The position numbers and the translations under genes were made by a program. 38,110 bases of DNA from Acidobacteriota bacterium (GTDB lineage: Bacteria > Acidobacteriota > Polarisedimenticolia > Gp22-AA2). This document shows, in pieces, positions 31,793 to 38,110 of the stretch; the stretch's first letter is position 1; every line of letters starts with the position of its first letter. The stretch is from assembly GCA_018606725.1 (NCBI GenBank), contig JAGYID010000015.1:1-38110 (forward strand). The letters run 5' to 3'. A model generated the notes under the pieces. The model did no database searches. It was not told the DNA's origin and saw only the letters and a list, made by a program, of their open reading frames with translations.

Positions 31793-32422
31793 ATGGAAAT
31801 CAACGCAGCGCTGGTCAAGGAGCTCCGCGACCGCAGCGGCGCCCCGATGATGGACTGCAAGACGGCCCTGGTCGAATCGAAGGGCGATCTCGAGCAGGCC
31901 CACAAGCTGCTGCGCCAGAAGGGGCAGGCGACCGCCGCCAAGCGCGCCGCCAAGACCACCAGCGAGGGCGCGGTCGGCGCCTACATCCACGGCGGCGGCC
32001 GCATCGGCGTGCTCGTCGAGGTCAACTGCGAGACTGACTTCGTGGCGCGGACCGCCGACTTCCAGCAGCTCCTCAAGGACATCGCCATGCATATCGCCGC
32101 CTCGGAGCCGCGCTTCGTCGATCGCGACGAAGTCACCGAGGCGGTCCTTCTCGACGAGAAGGAGATCTACCGCCAGCAGGCGCGCGCCACCGGCAAACCG
32201 GACCCGGTCGTCGAGAAGATCGTCGCCGGCAAGATGGAGAAGTTCTATCAGGAGTTCTGCCTGATGGAGCAGCCGTTCGTGCGCGACCCGAACCTGACGG
32301 TCAAGGATGTCATCGGCGCGATCATCGCCAAGTGCGGCGAGAACATCCGGGTGAAGCGCTTCACGCGCTTCGTCCTCGGACAGGACGACCCGCGCCGGGT
32401 GGCCGGCGCGACGACGCGCTAG
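31793..32422 (+). CDS. tsf: Translation elongation factor Ts, short form
   Basis: Nucleotide exchange factor for EF-Tu. The 209 residues comprise the N-terminal UBA-like domain ('[20 protein letters not shown]') and a core with the EF-Tu-contacting motif ETDFVAR (about 80-86). The protein is much shorter than the 280-residue E. coli type and has a single core subdomain, as in Thermus, cyanobacteria and several other phyla. ATG 31793 has AGGAGG four bases upstream; the in-frame GTG immediately before it is less likely. '[23 protein letters not shown]' (key residues K-I-V-x-G-K-x-x-K-F) is standard. pyrH follows after 38 nt. Confidence 0.95.
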   Translation: MEINAALVKELRDRSGAPMMDCKTALVESKGDLEQAHKLLRQKGQATAAKRAAKTTSEGAVGAYIHGGGRIGVLVEVNCETDFVARTADFQQLLKDIAMHIAASEPRFVDRDEVTEAVLLDEKEIYRQQARATGKPDPVVEKIVAGKMEKFYQEFCLMEQPFVRDPNLTVKDVIGAIIAKCGENIRVKRFTRFVLGQDDPRRVAGATTR

Positions 32423-32460
32423 GAAGGCAGCGCCTGCGGGGCCGGGGGGGGCCACCCAGA

Positions 32461-33180
32461 GTGTCCAAGGGACCGAAGTACCGCAGGATCCTCCTGAAGC
32501 TGTCCGGCGAGGCCCTCATGGGTCCGCGGCAGTTCGGCCTCGATCCGGACGTCATCCGCTCCATCGCCGGGCAGATTTCCGAGGTGCACCGGCTCGGCGT
32601 CCAGGTCGCCATGGTCATCGGCGGCGGCAACATCTACCGCGGCTCCAACGGCTCGTCCGCCGGCATCGACCGGGTCACCGGCGATCACATGGGGATGCTG
32701 GCGACCGTGATCAACGCGCTGGCGGTGCAGGACGCCCTCGAGAAGCTCGAGGTGCACACCCGGGTCCTGTCGGCGATCGAGATCCGACAGGTTGCCGAGC
32801 CGTACATCCGGCGCCGCGCCATCCGCCACCTGGAGAAGGGGCGGATCATCATCATCGCCGCCGGCACCGGCAACCCCTACTTCACCACCGACAGCGCCGC
32901 GGCGCTGCGCGCCATGGAAGTCCGGGCGGAGGTCATCCTGAAGGCGACCCAGGTCGACGGGGTCTACTCGGCCGATCCGAAGAAGGACCCGTCGGCGCGC
33001 AAGTTCGATTCGATCACCTACCTCGAGGTGCTGGAGAAGGGCCTCAAGGTGATGGACGCGACGGCCATCTCCCTGTGCATGGACAACCATATGCCGATCA
33101 TCGTGTTCAACCTGGGCCGGCGCGGCAACATCATGCGGGTTATCATGGGTGAGACGATCGGATCGGTCGTCAAGGAGTAG
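32461..33180 (+). CDS. pyrH: Uridylate (UMP) kinase
   Basis: Phosphorylates UMP to UDP with ATP, the bacterial hexameric amino-acid-kinase-fold enzyme. The 239 residues show [11 protein letters not shown], '[10 protein letters not shown]', '[14 protein letters not shown]', '[19 protein letters not shown]', '[13 protein letters not shown]' and the MDATAISLC segment near the C-terminus. GTG 32461 is chosen because it starts right at the family N-terminus; the upstream spacer has only a G-run as ribosome binding site. Its stop is 3 nt before frr, and AAGGAG for frr lies within its last codons, so the two are coupled, the classic pyrH-frr pair. Confidence 0.96.
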   Translation: MSKGPKYRRILLKLSGEALMGPRQFGLDPDVIRSIAGQISEVHRLGVQVAMVIGGGNIYRGSNGSSAGIDRVTGDHMGMLATVINALAVQDALEKLEVHTRVLSAIEIRQVAEPYIRRRAIRHLEKGRIIIIAAGTGNPYFTTDSAAALRAMEVRAEVILKATQVDGVYSADPKKDPSARKFDSITYLEVLEKGLKVMDATAISLCMDNHMPIIVFNLGRRGNIMRVIMGETIGSVVKE

Positions 33181-33183
33181 CCG

Positions 33184-33744
33184 ATGGAGACGAACGGCAT
33201 CATCCAGAACGCCCAGAAGAAGATGAACGACACGGTGGAGCACACCCGCAAGGAGCTGGCGGCGGTGCGCACCGGGCGGGCCTCGCTGCAGCTCCTCGAC
33301 GGCATCACGGTCGAGTATTACGGCACCCCGACGCCGCTGAACCAGGTGGCGAGCCTGACGGTCCCCGACCCGACGCTGATCGTGGCGCAGCCGTGGGACG
33401 CGACGCTGATCCCCAAGATCGAGAAGGCGATCCGCGCCTCCGACCTGGGGCTCAATCCGGCGAACGACGGCAAGGTCGTGCGCGTGCCGATCCCGGCCCT
33501 GACCGAGGAGCGCCGCAAGCAGCTCGCGAAGAAAGTGCACGAGATTGCCGAGCACGGCCGGACGGCCATCCGCACCGAGCGCCGCGACGCCAACGAGGCG
33601 CTCAAGAAGATGCTCAAGGACAAGACGATCTCCGAGGACGACGAAAAGCGCGGCCTCGAACTGGTCCAGAAGCACACCGATCTGCACACCAAGCAGATCG
33701 ACGATCTGGCGAAGCACAAAGAGCAGGAAATCCTCAAGATTTGA
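33184..33744 (+). CDS. frr: Ribosome recycling factor
   Basis: Splits post-termination ribosomes with EF-G. The 186 residues are full length and match family landmarks: 'MNDTVEHTRKELAAVRTGRAS', 'VEYYGTPTPLNQVASLTVPDP', 'PWDATLIPKIEKAIRASDLGLNP' (as P-W-D...I-E-K-A-I-x-x-S-D-L-G-L-N-P), 'VRVPIPALTEERRKQLAKKVH' and 'KEQEILKI'. ATG 33184 is preceded by AAGGAG inside the end of pyrH. The stop overlaps the TTG start of ispD (TTGA). Confidence 0.97.
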   Translation: METNGIIQNAQKKMNDTVEHTRKELAAVRTGRASLQLLDGITVEYYGTPTPLNQVASLTVPDPTLIVAQPWDATLIPKIEKAIRASDLGLNPANDGKVVRVPIPALTEERRKQLAKKVHEIAEHGRTAIRTERRDANEALKKMLKDKTISEDDEKRGLELVQKHTDLHTKQIDDLAKHKEQEILKI

Positions 33745-34430
33745 CCGTCGCCGCCATCATCGTCGCCGCCGGTCGCGGTCGCCGCATGGGCGCCGACCGG
33801 CCGAAGCCGTTCCTGCCGCTGGGCGGCCGGACGGTGCTGGCGCGCGCCGTCGCGGCGTTCGCCTCGCACCCCCGCATCGCTGCGATCGTCGTGCCGGTCG
33901 CCGACCTTGACGGGGCCCGGGTGGCGCTCGGCGACCTGGCCGGCCGGGTGCGGCTGGTCGCCGGCGGGGCGGAGCGGCAGGATTCGGTGCGCCGCGGGCT
34001 GGAGGCGCTGGGCGCATCGGACATCATCCTGGTCCACGACGCCGCCCGGCCGCTGGTGCCGGCCTGGCTCATCGACGCGGTGATCGACGCCGCGGCGGCC
34101 CACGGCGCCGCCGTCCCCGGTCTGGCGATCTCCGACACGGTCAAGCGGGTCGCGCCCGACGGCGCCATCACCGGCACGGTGCCGCGCGATGACCTGCGCC
34201 TGGCGCAGACGCCGCAGGGATTCCGCGCCGGCATCCTGCGCGCCGCCTACGACGCGGCGGCGCTCTCCGCGGCGCGCGGCACCGACGATGCCGGTCTGGT
34301 GGAAGCTTGCGGCGGCGCGGTGCGGCTGATCCCCGGCTCGTCCCGGAACATCAAGATCACCCTGCCGGAGGATCTCGCCCTGGCCGAGGCGCTGCTGGCC
34401 CTGCCGCCGAAGGAGGGAGGACGTGGCTGA
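33741..34430 (+). CDS. ispD: 2-C-methyl-D-erythritol 4-phosphate cytidylyltransferase
   Basis: Third step of the MEP isoprenoid pathway: MEP + CTP to CDP-ME. The 229 residues start TVAAIIVAAGRGRRMGADRPKPF, the CTP-binding loop with its Arg and Lys, followed by 'GGAERQDSVRRGLEAL', VHDAARPLV, 'RLAQTPQGF', 'DDAGLVE' and 'RNIKITLPEDL', all family hallmarks. The TTG start is nested in the frr stop (TTGA); it gives exactly the conserved N-terminus, and no ATG or GTG is available there. Overlaps ispF by 8 nt, so the two enzymes, which act at steps three and five, are made together. Confidence 0.94.
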   Translation: MTVAAIIVAAGRGRRMGADRPKPFLPLGGRTVLARAVAAFASHPRIAAIVVPVADLDGARVALGDLAGRVRLVAGGAERQDSVRRGLEALGASDIILVHDAARPLVPAWLIDAVIDAAAAHGAAVPGLAISDTVKRVAPDGAITGTVPRDDLRLAQTPQGFRAGILRAAYDAAALSAARGTDDAGLVEACGGAVRLIPGSSRNIKITLPEDLALAEALLALPPKEGGRG

Positions 34431-35040
34431 AACAGGCCGCCGGAAGGTCCGCACCGGGAGCCGCCCCGCCGGCGCAGGTCGCCGCCGTGCCGGGACGGGT
34501 CCGGGCGCGCCGATCCCGTTCCGCGTCGGCTGCGGGACCGATGCGCACCCCCTCGGCCCCGGGCGGCGCCTGGTGCTGGGCGGCGTGACCATCGACCATG
34601 ATCGCGGCCTGGTCGGACACTCGGACGCCGACGTGCTGGCGCATGCCGTCTGCGACGCCGTGCTCGGAGCGCTCGGCCTGCCCGACCTCGGGACGCGTTT
34701 CCCCGACAGCGACCCGCGCAACCGTGACCGCTCGAGCCTGACCTTTCTCGAGGCGACCGGGCGGGAGATGCGACGGCTCGGCTTCGCGGTGGCCAACATC
34801 GACGCTGTCGTGCTGGCGGAAGCGCCGGTTCTCGCGCCGCACCTGGCGGCGATGCGCGGCCGGCTCGCCGGGGCGCTCGGCTGCCCGCCGTCGGCGATCG
34901 GCGTCAAGGCGAAACGCTGCGAGGGACTCGGGGCGATTGGCCGGCGGGAAGGGATGGTGGCGCAGGCGGTGGCACTCCTGGCCCGCGTCGGGGCGGCGCC
35001 GCGGCGGCGGACGGTCGCGACGCGCCGGGGAAACCGATGA
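34423..35040 (+). CDS. ispF: 2-C-methyl-D-erythritol 2,4-cyclodiphosphate synthase
   Basis: Cyclises CDP-ME 2-phosphate to MEcPP with release of CMP in the MEP pathway. The 205 residues contain the metal site GTDAHPL, 'GHSDADVLAHAVCDA', 'GLPDLGTRFPDSDP' and 'NIDAVVLAEAP'. An N-terminal extension of about 33 basic residues precedes the family start (FRVGCGTDAHPL). The C-terminal motif, usually KATTxExLGFxGR, reads KAKRCEGLGAIGR here; the Glu is kept but the Thr pair is replaced. GTG 34423 has AAGGAGGGAGG upstream. ATGA overlap with gltX. Confidence 0.92.
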   Translation: MAETGRRKVRTGSRPAGAGRRRAGTGPGAPIPFRVGCGTDAHPLGPGRRLVLGGVTIDHDRGLVGHSDADVLAHAVCDAVLGALGLPDLGTRFPDSDPRNRDRSSLTFLEATGREMRRLGFAVANIDAVVLAEAPVLAPHLAAMRGRLAGALGCPPSAIGVKAKRCEGLGAIGRREGMVAQAVALLARVGAAPRRRTVATRRGNR

Positions 35041-36554
35041 GCCCGGTGCGCGTCCGCTTCGCGCCTTCTCCCACCGGCGAGCTGCACGTCGGCAATGCCC
35101 GGACTGCTTTGTTCAACTGGCTGTTCGCCCGCGGCCGCGGCGGCACGTTGATCCTGAGAATCGAGGACACCGACGCCGTGCGCTCCTCGCCCGGGCACGA
35201 GGCGGCGCTGATCGAGGATCTCGCCTGGCTCGGTCTGGGCTGGGACGAGGGGCTCGGCGAGGGGGGCGAGGCGGGACCGTACCGCCAGTCGGAGCGGCTG
35301 CCGACCTACCGCCGGCGGGCCGAGGAGCTGATGGAAGCCGGGCTGGCCTATCCGTGCTTCTGCTCCCTGGAGCTGCTGGAGCAGGAGCGCACGGCGCAAC
35401 GCGACGCCGGCCGGGCGTCCCTGTATTCGGGGCGTTGCCGCCGGCTGCCGCGCGATGAGGCAAGGCGCCGCATGCAGGCCGAGCCGGCGGCGATCCGCTT
35501 CGATATCACCGGCGCCGCCCGGGGCGAACCGCTGGTCGTCTTCGAGGACCGGGTGCACGGCACGGTCCGCTTCCCGGTGGCGCAGATCGGGGATTTCGTC
35601 CTGCTGCGGCGCGACGGCTGGCCGTCGTACAACTTCGCCGTCGTCGTCGACGACGTGGCGATGCGGATCACCGATGTCATCCGCGGCGACGATCACCTGT
35701 CCAACACGCCGCGGCAGATCCTCGTGTACCGGGCGCTCGGGGCCCCGACGCTCCCCGCGTTCGCCCACCTGCCGCTGATCCTCGGGCAGGGAGGGGCGCC
35801 TCTCAGCAAGCGCGAGGGAGCGACCTCGGTCGGCTGGTTCCGGACCCAGGGTTACCCACCGGAGGCGCTGCTCAACTACCTGGCGCTGCTCGGCTGGTCG
35901 CCCGCCTCCGGGCAGGAGCTCCTGACGCCGGAGGAGCTGATCCAGGCGTTCGATCTGGCGCGCGCGTCGCGCGCCCCGGCCCATTTCGATCTCGACAAGC
36001 TCGACGCCCTGGCGGCGCGCCACATGGCGCGGCTGCCGGCGGGGCGTCTCGCCGACCTGGCGGTGCAGGCCCTCGCCGGGGCCGGCTTCGTCGCGCCGGG
36101 ACCGCCGGGAGCGGTCTCCGACTGGGTCGGCCGGCTGGCGATGTTGTTCGCCGATCGGTTGCCGAAGATGGCCGATCTGCCGGGCCAGGCGGCGCTCCTG
36201 TTCGATTTCTCCGCGGCCCGCACCCTGTCCGACCCCGGGATCGACGCCGAGCTCCGGCAACCGCGCGCCCGCTCCGTCGTCGAGGCGCTCGCCCGCCGTC
36301 TCGGCGACGAACCCCTGACGGCGCCGCGCTTCCAGGCGATCGCCGACGAGGTCCGCCGCGAGCTGGGTGTCAAGGGGCGCGACCTGTTTCACCCGATCCG
36401 GATCGCGCTCACCGGCGCGGCTTCGGGTCCCGAGCTGGTGAAGCTCCTGCCGATCATCGAGGAGGGGAGCCGGCTGCCTCTCGCCCGGCCGGTCGCCGGC
36501 TGCGCGGTCCGCGCCCGGGAGCTGTTGCGGGCGATCTCCGGGACGGGCGCGTGA
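35037..36554 (+). CDS. gltX: Glutamyl-tRNA synthetase
   Basis: Class I aminoacyl-tRNA synthetase charging tRNA-Glu (and possibly tRNA-Gln). The 505 residues start VRFAPSPTGELHVGNARTAL, with HVGN as the HIGH motif, then 'LRIEDTD', a zinc-type cluster (YPCFCS and later SGRC), 'NFAVVVDDVAMRITDVIRGDDH', 'LSKREGATSV' as the KMSKS motif, and a full helical anticodon-binding C-terminus. Whether it is discriminating cannot be settled by eye. ATG 35037 overlaps ispF (ATGA) and the stop overlaps rlmB (GTGA), continuing the chain from frr to rlmB without a gap. Confidence 0.96.
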   Translation: MSPVRVRFAPSPTGELHVGNARTALFNWLFARGRGGTLILRIEDTDAVRSSPGHEAALIEDLAWLGLGWDEGLGEGGEAGPYRQSERLPTYRRRAEELMEAGLAYPCFCSLELLEQERTAQRDAGRASLYSGRCRRLPRDEARRRMQAEPAAIRFDITGAARGEPLVVFEDRVHGTVRFPVAQIGDFVLLRRDGWPSYNFAVVVDDVAMRITDVIRGDDHLSNTPRQILVYRALGAPTLPAFAHLPLILGQGGAPLSKREGATSVGWFRTQGYPPEALLNYLALLGWSPASGQELLTPEELIQAFDLARASRAPAHFDLDKLDALAARHMARLPAGRLADLAVQALAGAGFVAPGPPGAVSDWVGRLAMLFADRLPKMADLPGQAALLFDFSAARTLSDPGIDAELRQPRARSVVEALARRLGDEPLTAPRFQAIADEVRRELGVKGRDLFHPIRIALTGAASGPELVKLLPIIEEGSRLPLARPVAGCAVRARELLRAISGTGA

Positions 36555-37300
36555 GCGACGTGGTGTTCGGCACGCACCCGGTGCTGGAACTGCTGCGCCT
36601 GCGGCAGCGGAGCGTCATCCGGGTGGTGCTGGCCGAGGGACGGGGCGGGGCGGTCGTCGAGCGGATCGCCGCCGCGGCCCGCGACGCCGGAGTGACGGTG
36701 CAGCGGCAACCGGAGAAGGCCCTCGACCGAATCGCCGAGGGGGGCGCCCACCAGGGGGTGGTCGCCTTCGTCGCCGCGGCCCATTACGCGGACGCGGCGG
36801 AGGTGCTGGAGCGGGTCCGGAGCGGCCCGGCTCCGGCGCTGCTGGTCGTTCTCGACGGCGTGCAGGACCCGCGCAACCTCGGAGCCGTGATCCGGACCGC
36901 CGCCGCCGCCGGCGCCGGCGGGCTGTTTCTCCCCGAGCGGGGGGCGGCGGGGCTGACCGCTGCCGCCGTCAAGGTCTCGGAAGGGGCCGCCGAGCGGCTC
37001 CCGGTGTGCCGCGTCGGGAACATCGTCCAGTTCATCAAGTTATTAAAAGAGAATGAGATATGGGTGGTCGGCCTCGAGCCAGGCGCCCCCAAGCCGTGGA
37101 CCGGGTTCGACCTGACCATGCCGGTCGCCGTGGTTCTTGGGGGGGAAGAAGGCCTCCGGCGGCTGGCCCGCGAAACCTGCGACGAAGTGGTGTCGATTCC
37201 GCTGGCGGCCGGTGTCGAATCGCTCAATCTGTCGGTGGCGGCGGGGGTGATCCTGTTCGAGGCGGTCCGGCAGCGAAGGGCGGCCGGAGCTCCCGGGTAG
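36551..37300 (+). CDS. rlmB: SpoU-family rRNA 2'-O-ribose methyltransferase (RlmB type)
   Basis: Probable 23S rRNA Gm2251-type methyltransferase. The 249 residues have an N-terminal substrate-binding domain ('VVFGTHPVLELLR', 'GAHQGVVAFVA') and a C-terminal trefoil-knot SPOUT domain with LDGVQDPRNLGAVIRTAAAAG (motif 1, N-x-G...R), 'VAVVLGGEEGL' (motif 2) and IPLAAGVESLNLSVAAGV (motif 3). Length is normal for RlmB. GTG 36551 overlaps the gltX stop. It is the last protein gene before the tRNA block; the 81-nt gap to the first tRNA likely holds the tRNA promoter. Confidence 0.92.
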   Translation: MSDVVFGTHPVLELLRLRQRSVIRVVLAEGRGGAVVERIAAAARDAGVTVQRQPEKALDRIAEGGAHQGVVAFVAAAHYADAAEVLERVRSGPAPALLVVLDGVQDPRNLGAVIRTAAAAGAGGLFLPERGAAGLTAAAVKVSEGAAERLPVCRVGNIVQFIKLLKENEIWVVGLEPGAPKPWTGFDLTMPVAVVLGGEEGLRRLARETCDEVVSIPLAAGVESLNLSVAAGVILFEAVRQRRAAGAPG

Positions 37301-37337
37301 AACCCCGGCCGGCCAGAAAATTTATTGGCATGACATC

Positions 37338-37367
37338 TTGCAGGAGCTGAAACCGCTGTGTTAGCAT
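37338..37367 (+). promoter_or_regulatory. Tentative promoter of the tRNA-tuf block
   Basis: TTGCAG (37338-37343) and TAGCAT (37362-37367) with 18-nt spacing, 15 nt before the first tRNA; the AT-rich stretch AAAATTTATT at about 37317-37326 precedes the -35. The match is modest, so transcription might also come from upstream. Confidence 0.3.
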
Positions 37368-37381
37368 GCCGCGTTTACCAA

Positions 37382-37457
37382 GCTGGCGTAGCTCAGCGGG
37401 TAGAGCAGCTGATTTGTAATCAGCCGGTCGGGGGTTCAAATCCCTTCGCCAGCTCCA
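37382..37457 (+). tRNA. tRNA-Thr (anticodon TGT)
   Basis: A 76-nt cloverleaf: acceptor GCTGGCG/CGCCAGC, D arm with GCTCAGCGGG, anticodon arm CTGAT-TTGTAAT-CAG type loop with TGT, T arm GGGTTCAAATCCC, encoded CCA end. First of four tRNAs before tuf. Confidence 0.95.
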
Positions 37458-37558
37458 TGCCCGCCTGAGCGGCAGTCTGTATTGGGGCGTGTTTTCTTGT
37501 CTCTAGCGACGGATGCGGCGGCAGGCTCCGGGCAGTCCGACGCGCGGGGTCGATTCGT

Positions 37559-37644
37559 GGGGAGATTCCCGAGCGGTCAAAGGGAGCAGACTGTAAATCT
37601 GCCGCCTCAGTGCTTCGGAGGTTCGAATCCTCCTCTCCCCACCA
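37559..37644 (+). tRNA. tRNA-Tyr (anticodon GTA)
   Basis: An 86-nt class II tRNA: acceptor GGGGAGA/TCTCCCC, anticodon loop CTGTAAA with GTA, long variable arm (CCGCCTCAGTGCTTCGGAGG region), T arm GGTTCGAATCC, encoded CCA. Confidence 0.95.
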
Positions 37645-37728
37645 TTCACGCGGGATACTTTGGATGAGCAGGTCCGGCTGAGGCGAAGGGCCGTTGTCGG
37701 TCCCTCGCCCCAGCCGGTCGGGGTCGGC

Positions 37729-38110
<382 letters not shown>

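Noticed and set aside
33318-36392. Very long antisense reading frames (also at about 3775-5907, 9923-12685 and 18973-21675, all minus strand)
   Set aside because: They lie opposite well-supported genes (gltX, pilS-like kinase, pilins, GT-C protein), have Arg/Gln/Gly/Ala-rich translations without domains, and are expected by-products of very GC-rich coding DNA.
37326-37341. TGGCAT...TTGC before the tRNA block as a second sigma-54 promoter
   Set aside because: The GG-to-GC distance is 13 nt, not the required 12, and tRNA operons are not normally sigma-54-dependent.

Overview
GC-rich bacterial chromosome fragment with dense, mostly plus-strand genes that often overlap by 4 to 8 nt. It holds housekeeping genes plus a type IV pilus accessory region. 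No mobile element, CRISPR array or phage gene was seen. The single-domain short EF-Ts, the tRNA-Thr/Tyr/Gly/Thr-tuf block, the pilus regulators and the gene style resemble Acidobacteriota or a deltaproteobacteria-like lineage (Myxococcota and relatives). This assignment is an inference and would need a marker-gene tree.

Layout. (1) 1-409: end of a glycosyltransferase. (2) 458-5838: a tightly coupled run of ABC ATPase, ABC-2 permease, membrane-anchored TPR-like protein, prepilin peptidase PilD and a PilS/NtrB-type histidine kinase, recalling the myxobacterial pilG/H/I-pilD neighbourhood. (3) 6092-11860: minor-pilin operon A (FimT/GspH, PilV, a giant PilW with fibronectin type III domains, PilX) behind a consensus-quality sigma-54 promoter, closed by a 13-bp hairpin. 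(4) 11997-14253: a secreted Pro/Ala-rich coiled-coil protein and a sigma-54 activator that lacks a DNA-binding domain. (5) 14340-17201: minor-pilin operon B, with the same four pilin types in the same order but behind a sigma-70-like promoter. It runs on with a 4-nt gap into (6) 17206-22325: a polysaccharide deacetylase, an FAD-dependent mutase/oxidoreductase-like protein, a multi-spanning GT-C-like protein and a methyltransferase. (7) 22294-24712, minus strand: a TMTC-like membrane protein with TPRs and an unrecognised internally duplicated protein. It is divergent from a zinc-ribbon membrane protein (24833-26092), with a symmetric bidirectional promoter between them. (8) 26210-29663: a COG2403-type P-loop protein (the cyclic 2,3-diphosphoglycerate synthase family), carbamate kinase and ornithine carbamoyltransferase. 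(9) 29748-37300: rplM-rpsI-rpsB-tsf-pyrH-frr-ispD-ispF-gltX-rlmB. (10) 37382-38110: tRNA-Thr(TGT), tRNA-Tyr(GTA), tRNA-Gly(TCC), tRNA-Thr(GGT) and the start of tuf.

How the genes may work together. PilD would process the eight prepilin-like proteins. The kinase and the sigma-54 activator are the obvious pair to switch on operon A through its -24/-12 promoter. The deacetylase-to-methyltransferase genes behind operon B, and the TMTC-like protein, could make or attach a surface or pilin glycan. The carbamate kinase/OTC pair could make ATP from citrulline (or feed carbamoyl phosphate the other way), with the COG2403 protein as an unexplained partner.

The most unusual items are the HTH-less activator beside its apparent sigma-54 target, the duplicated minor-pilin operons under different sigma-factor promoters, the FN3-expanded PilW, the interlocked symmetric divergent promoter at 24746-24785, and the COG2403-arcC-argF trio.
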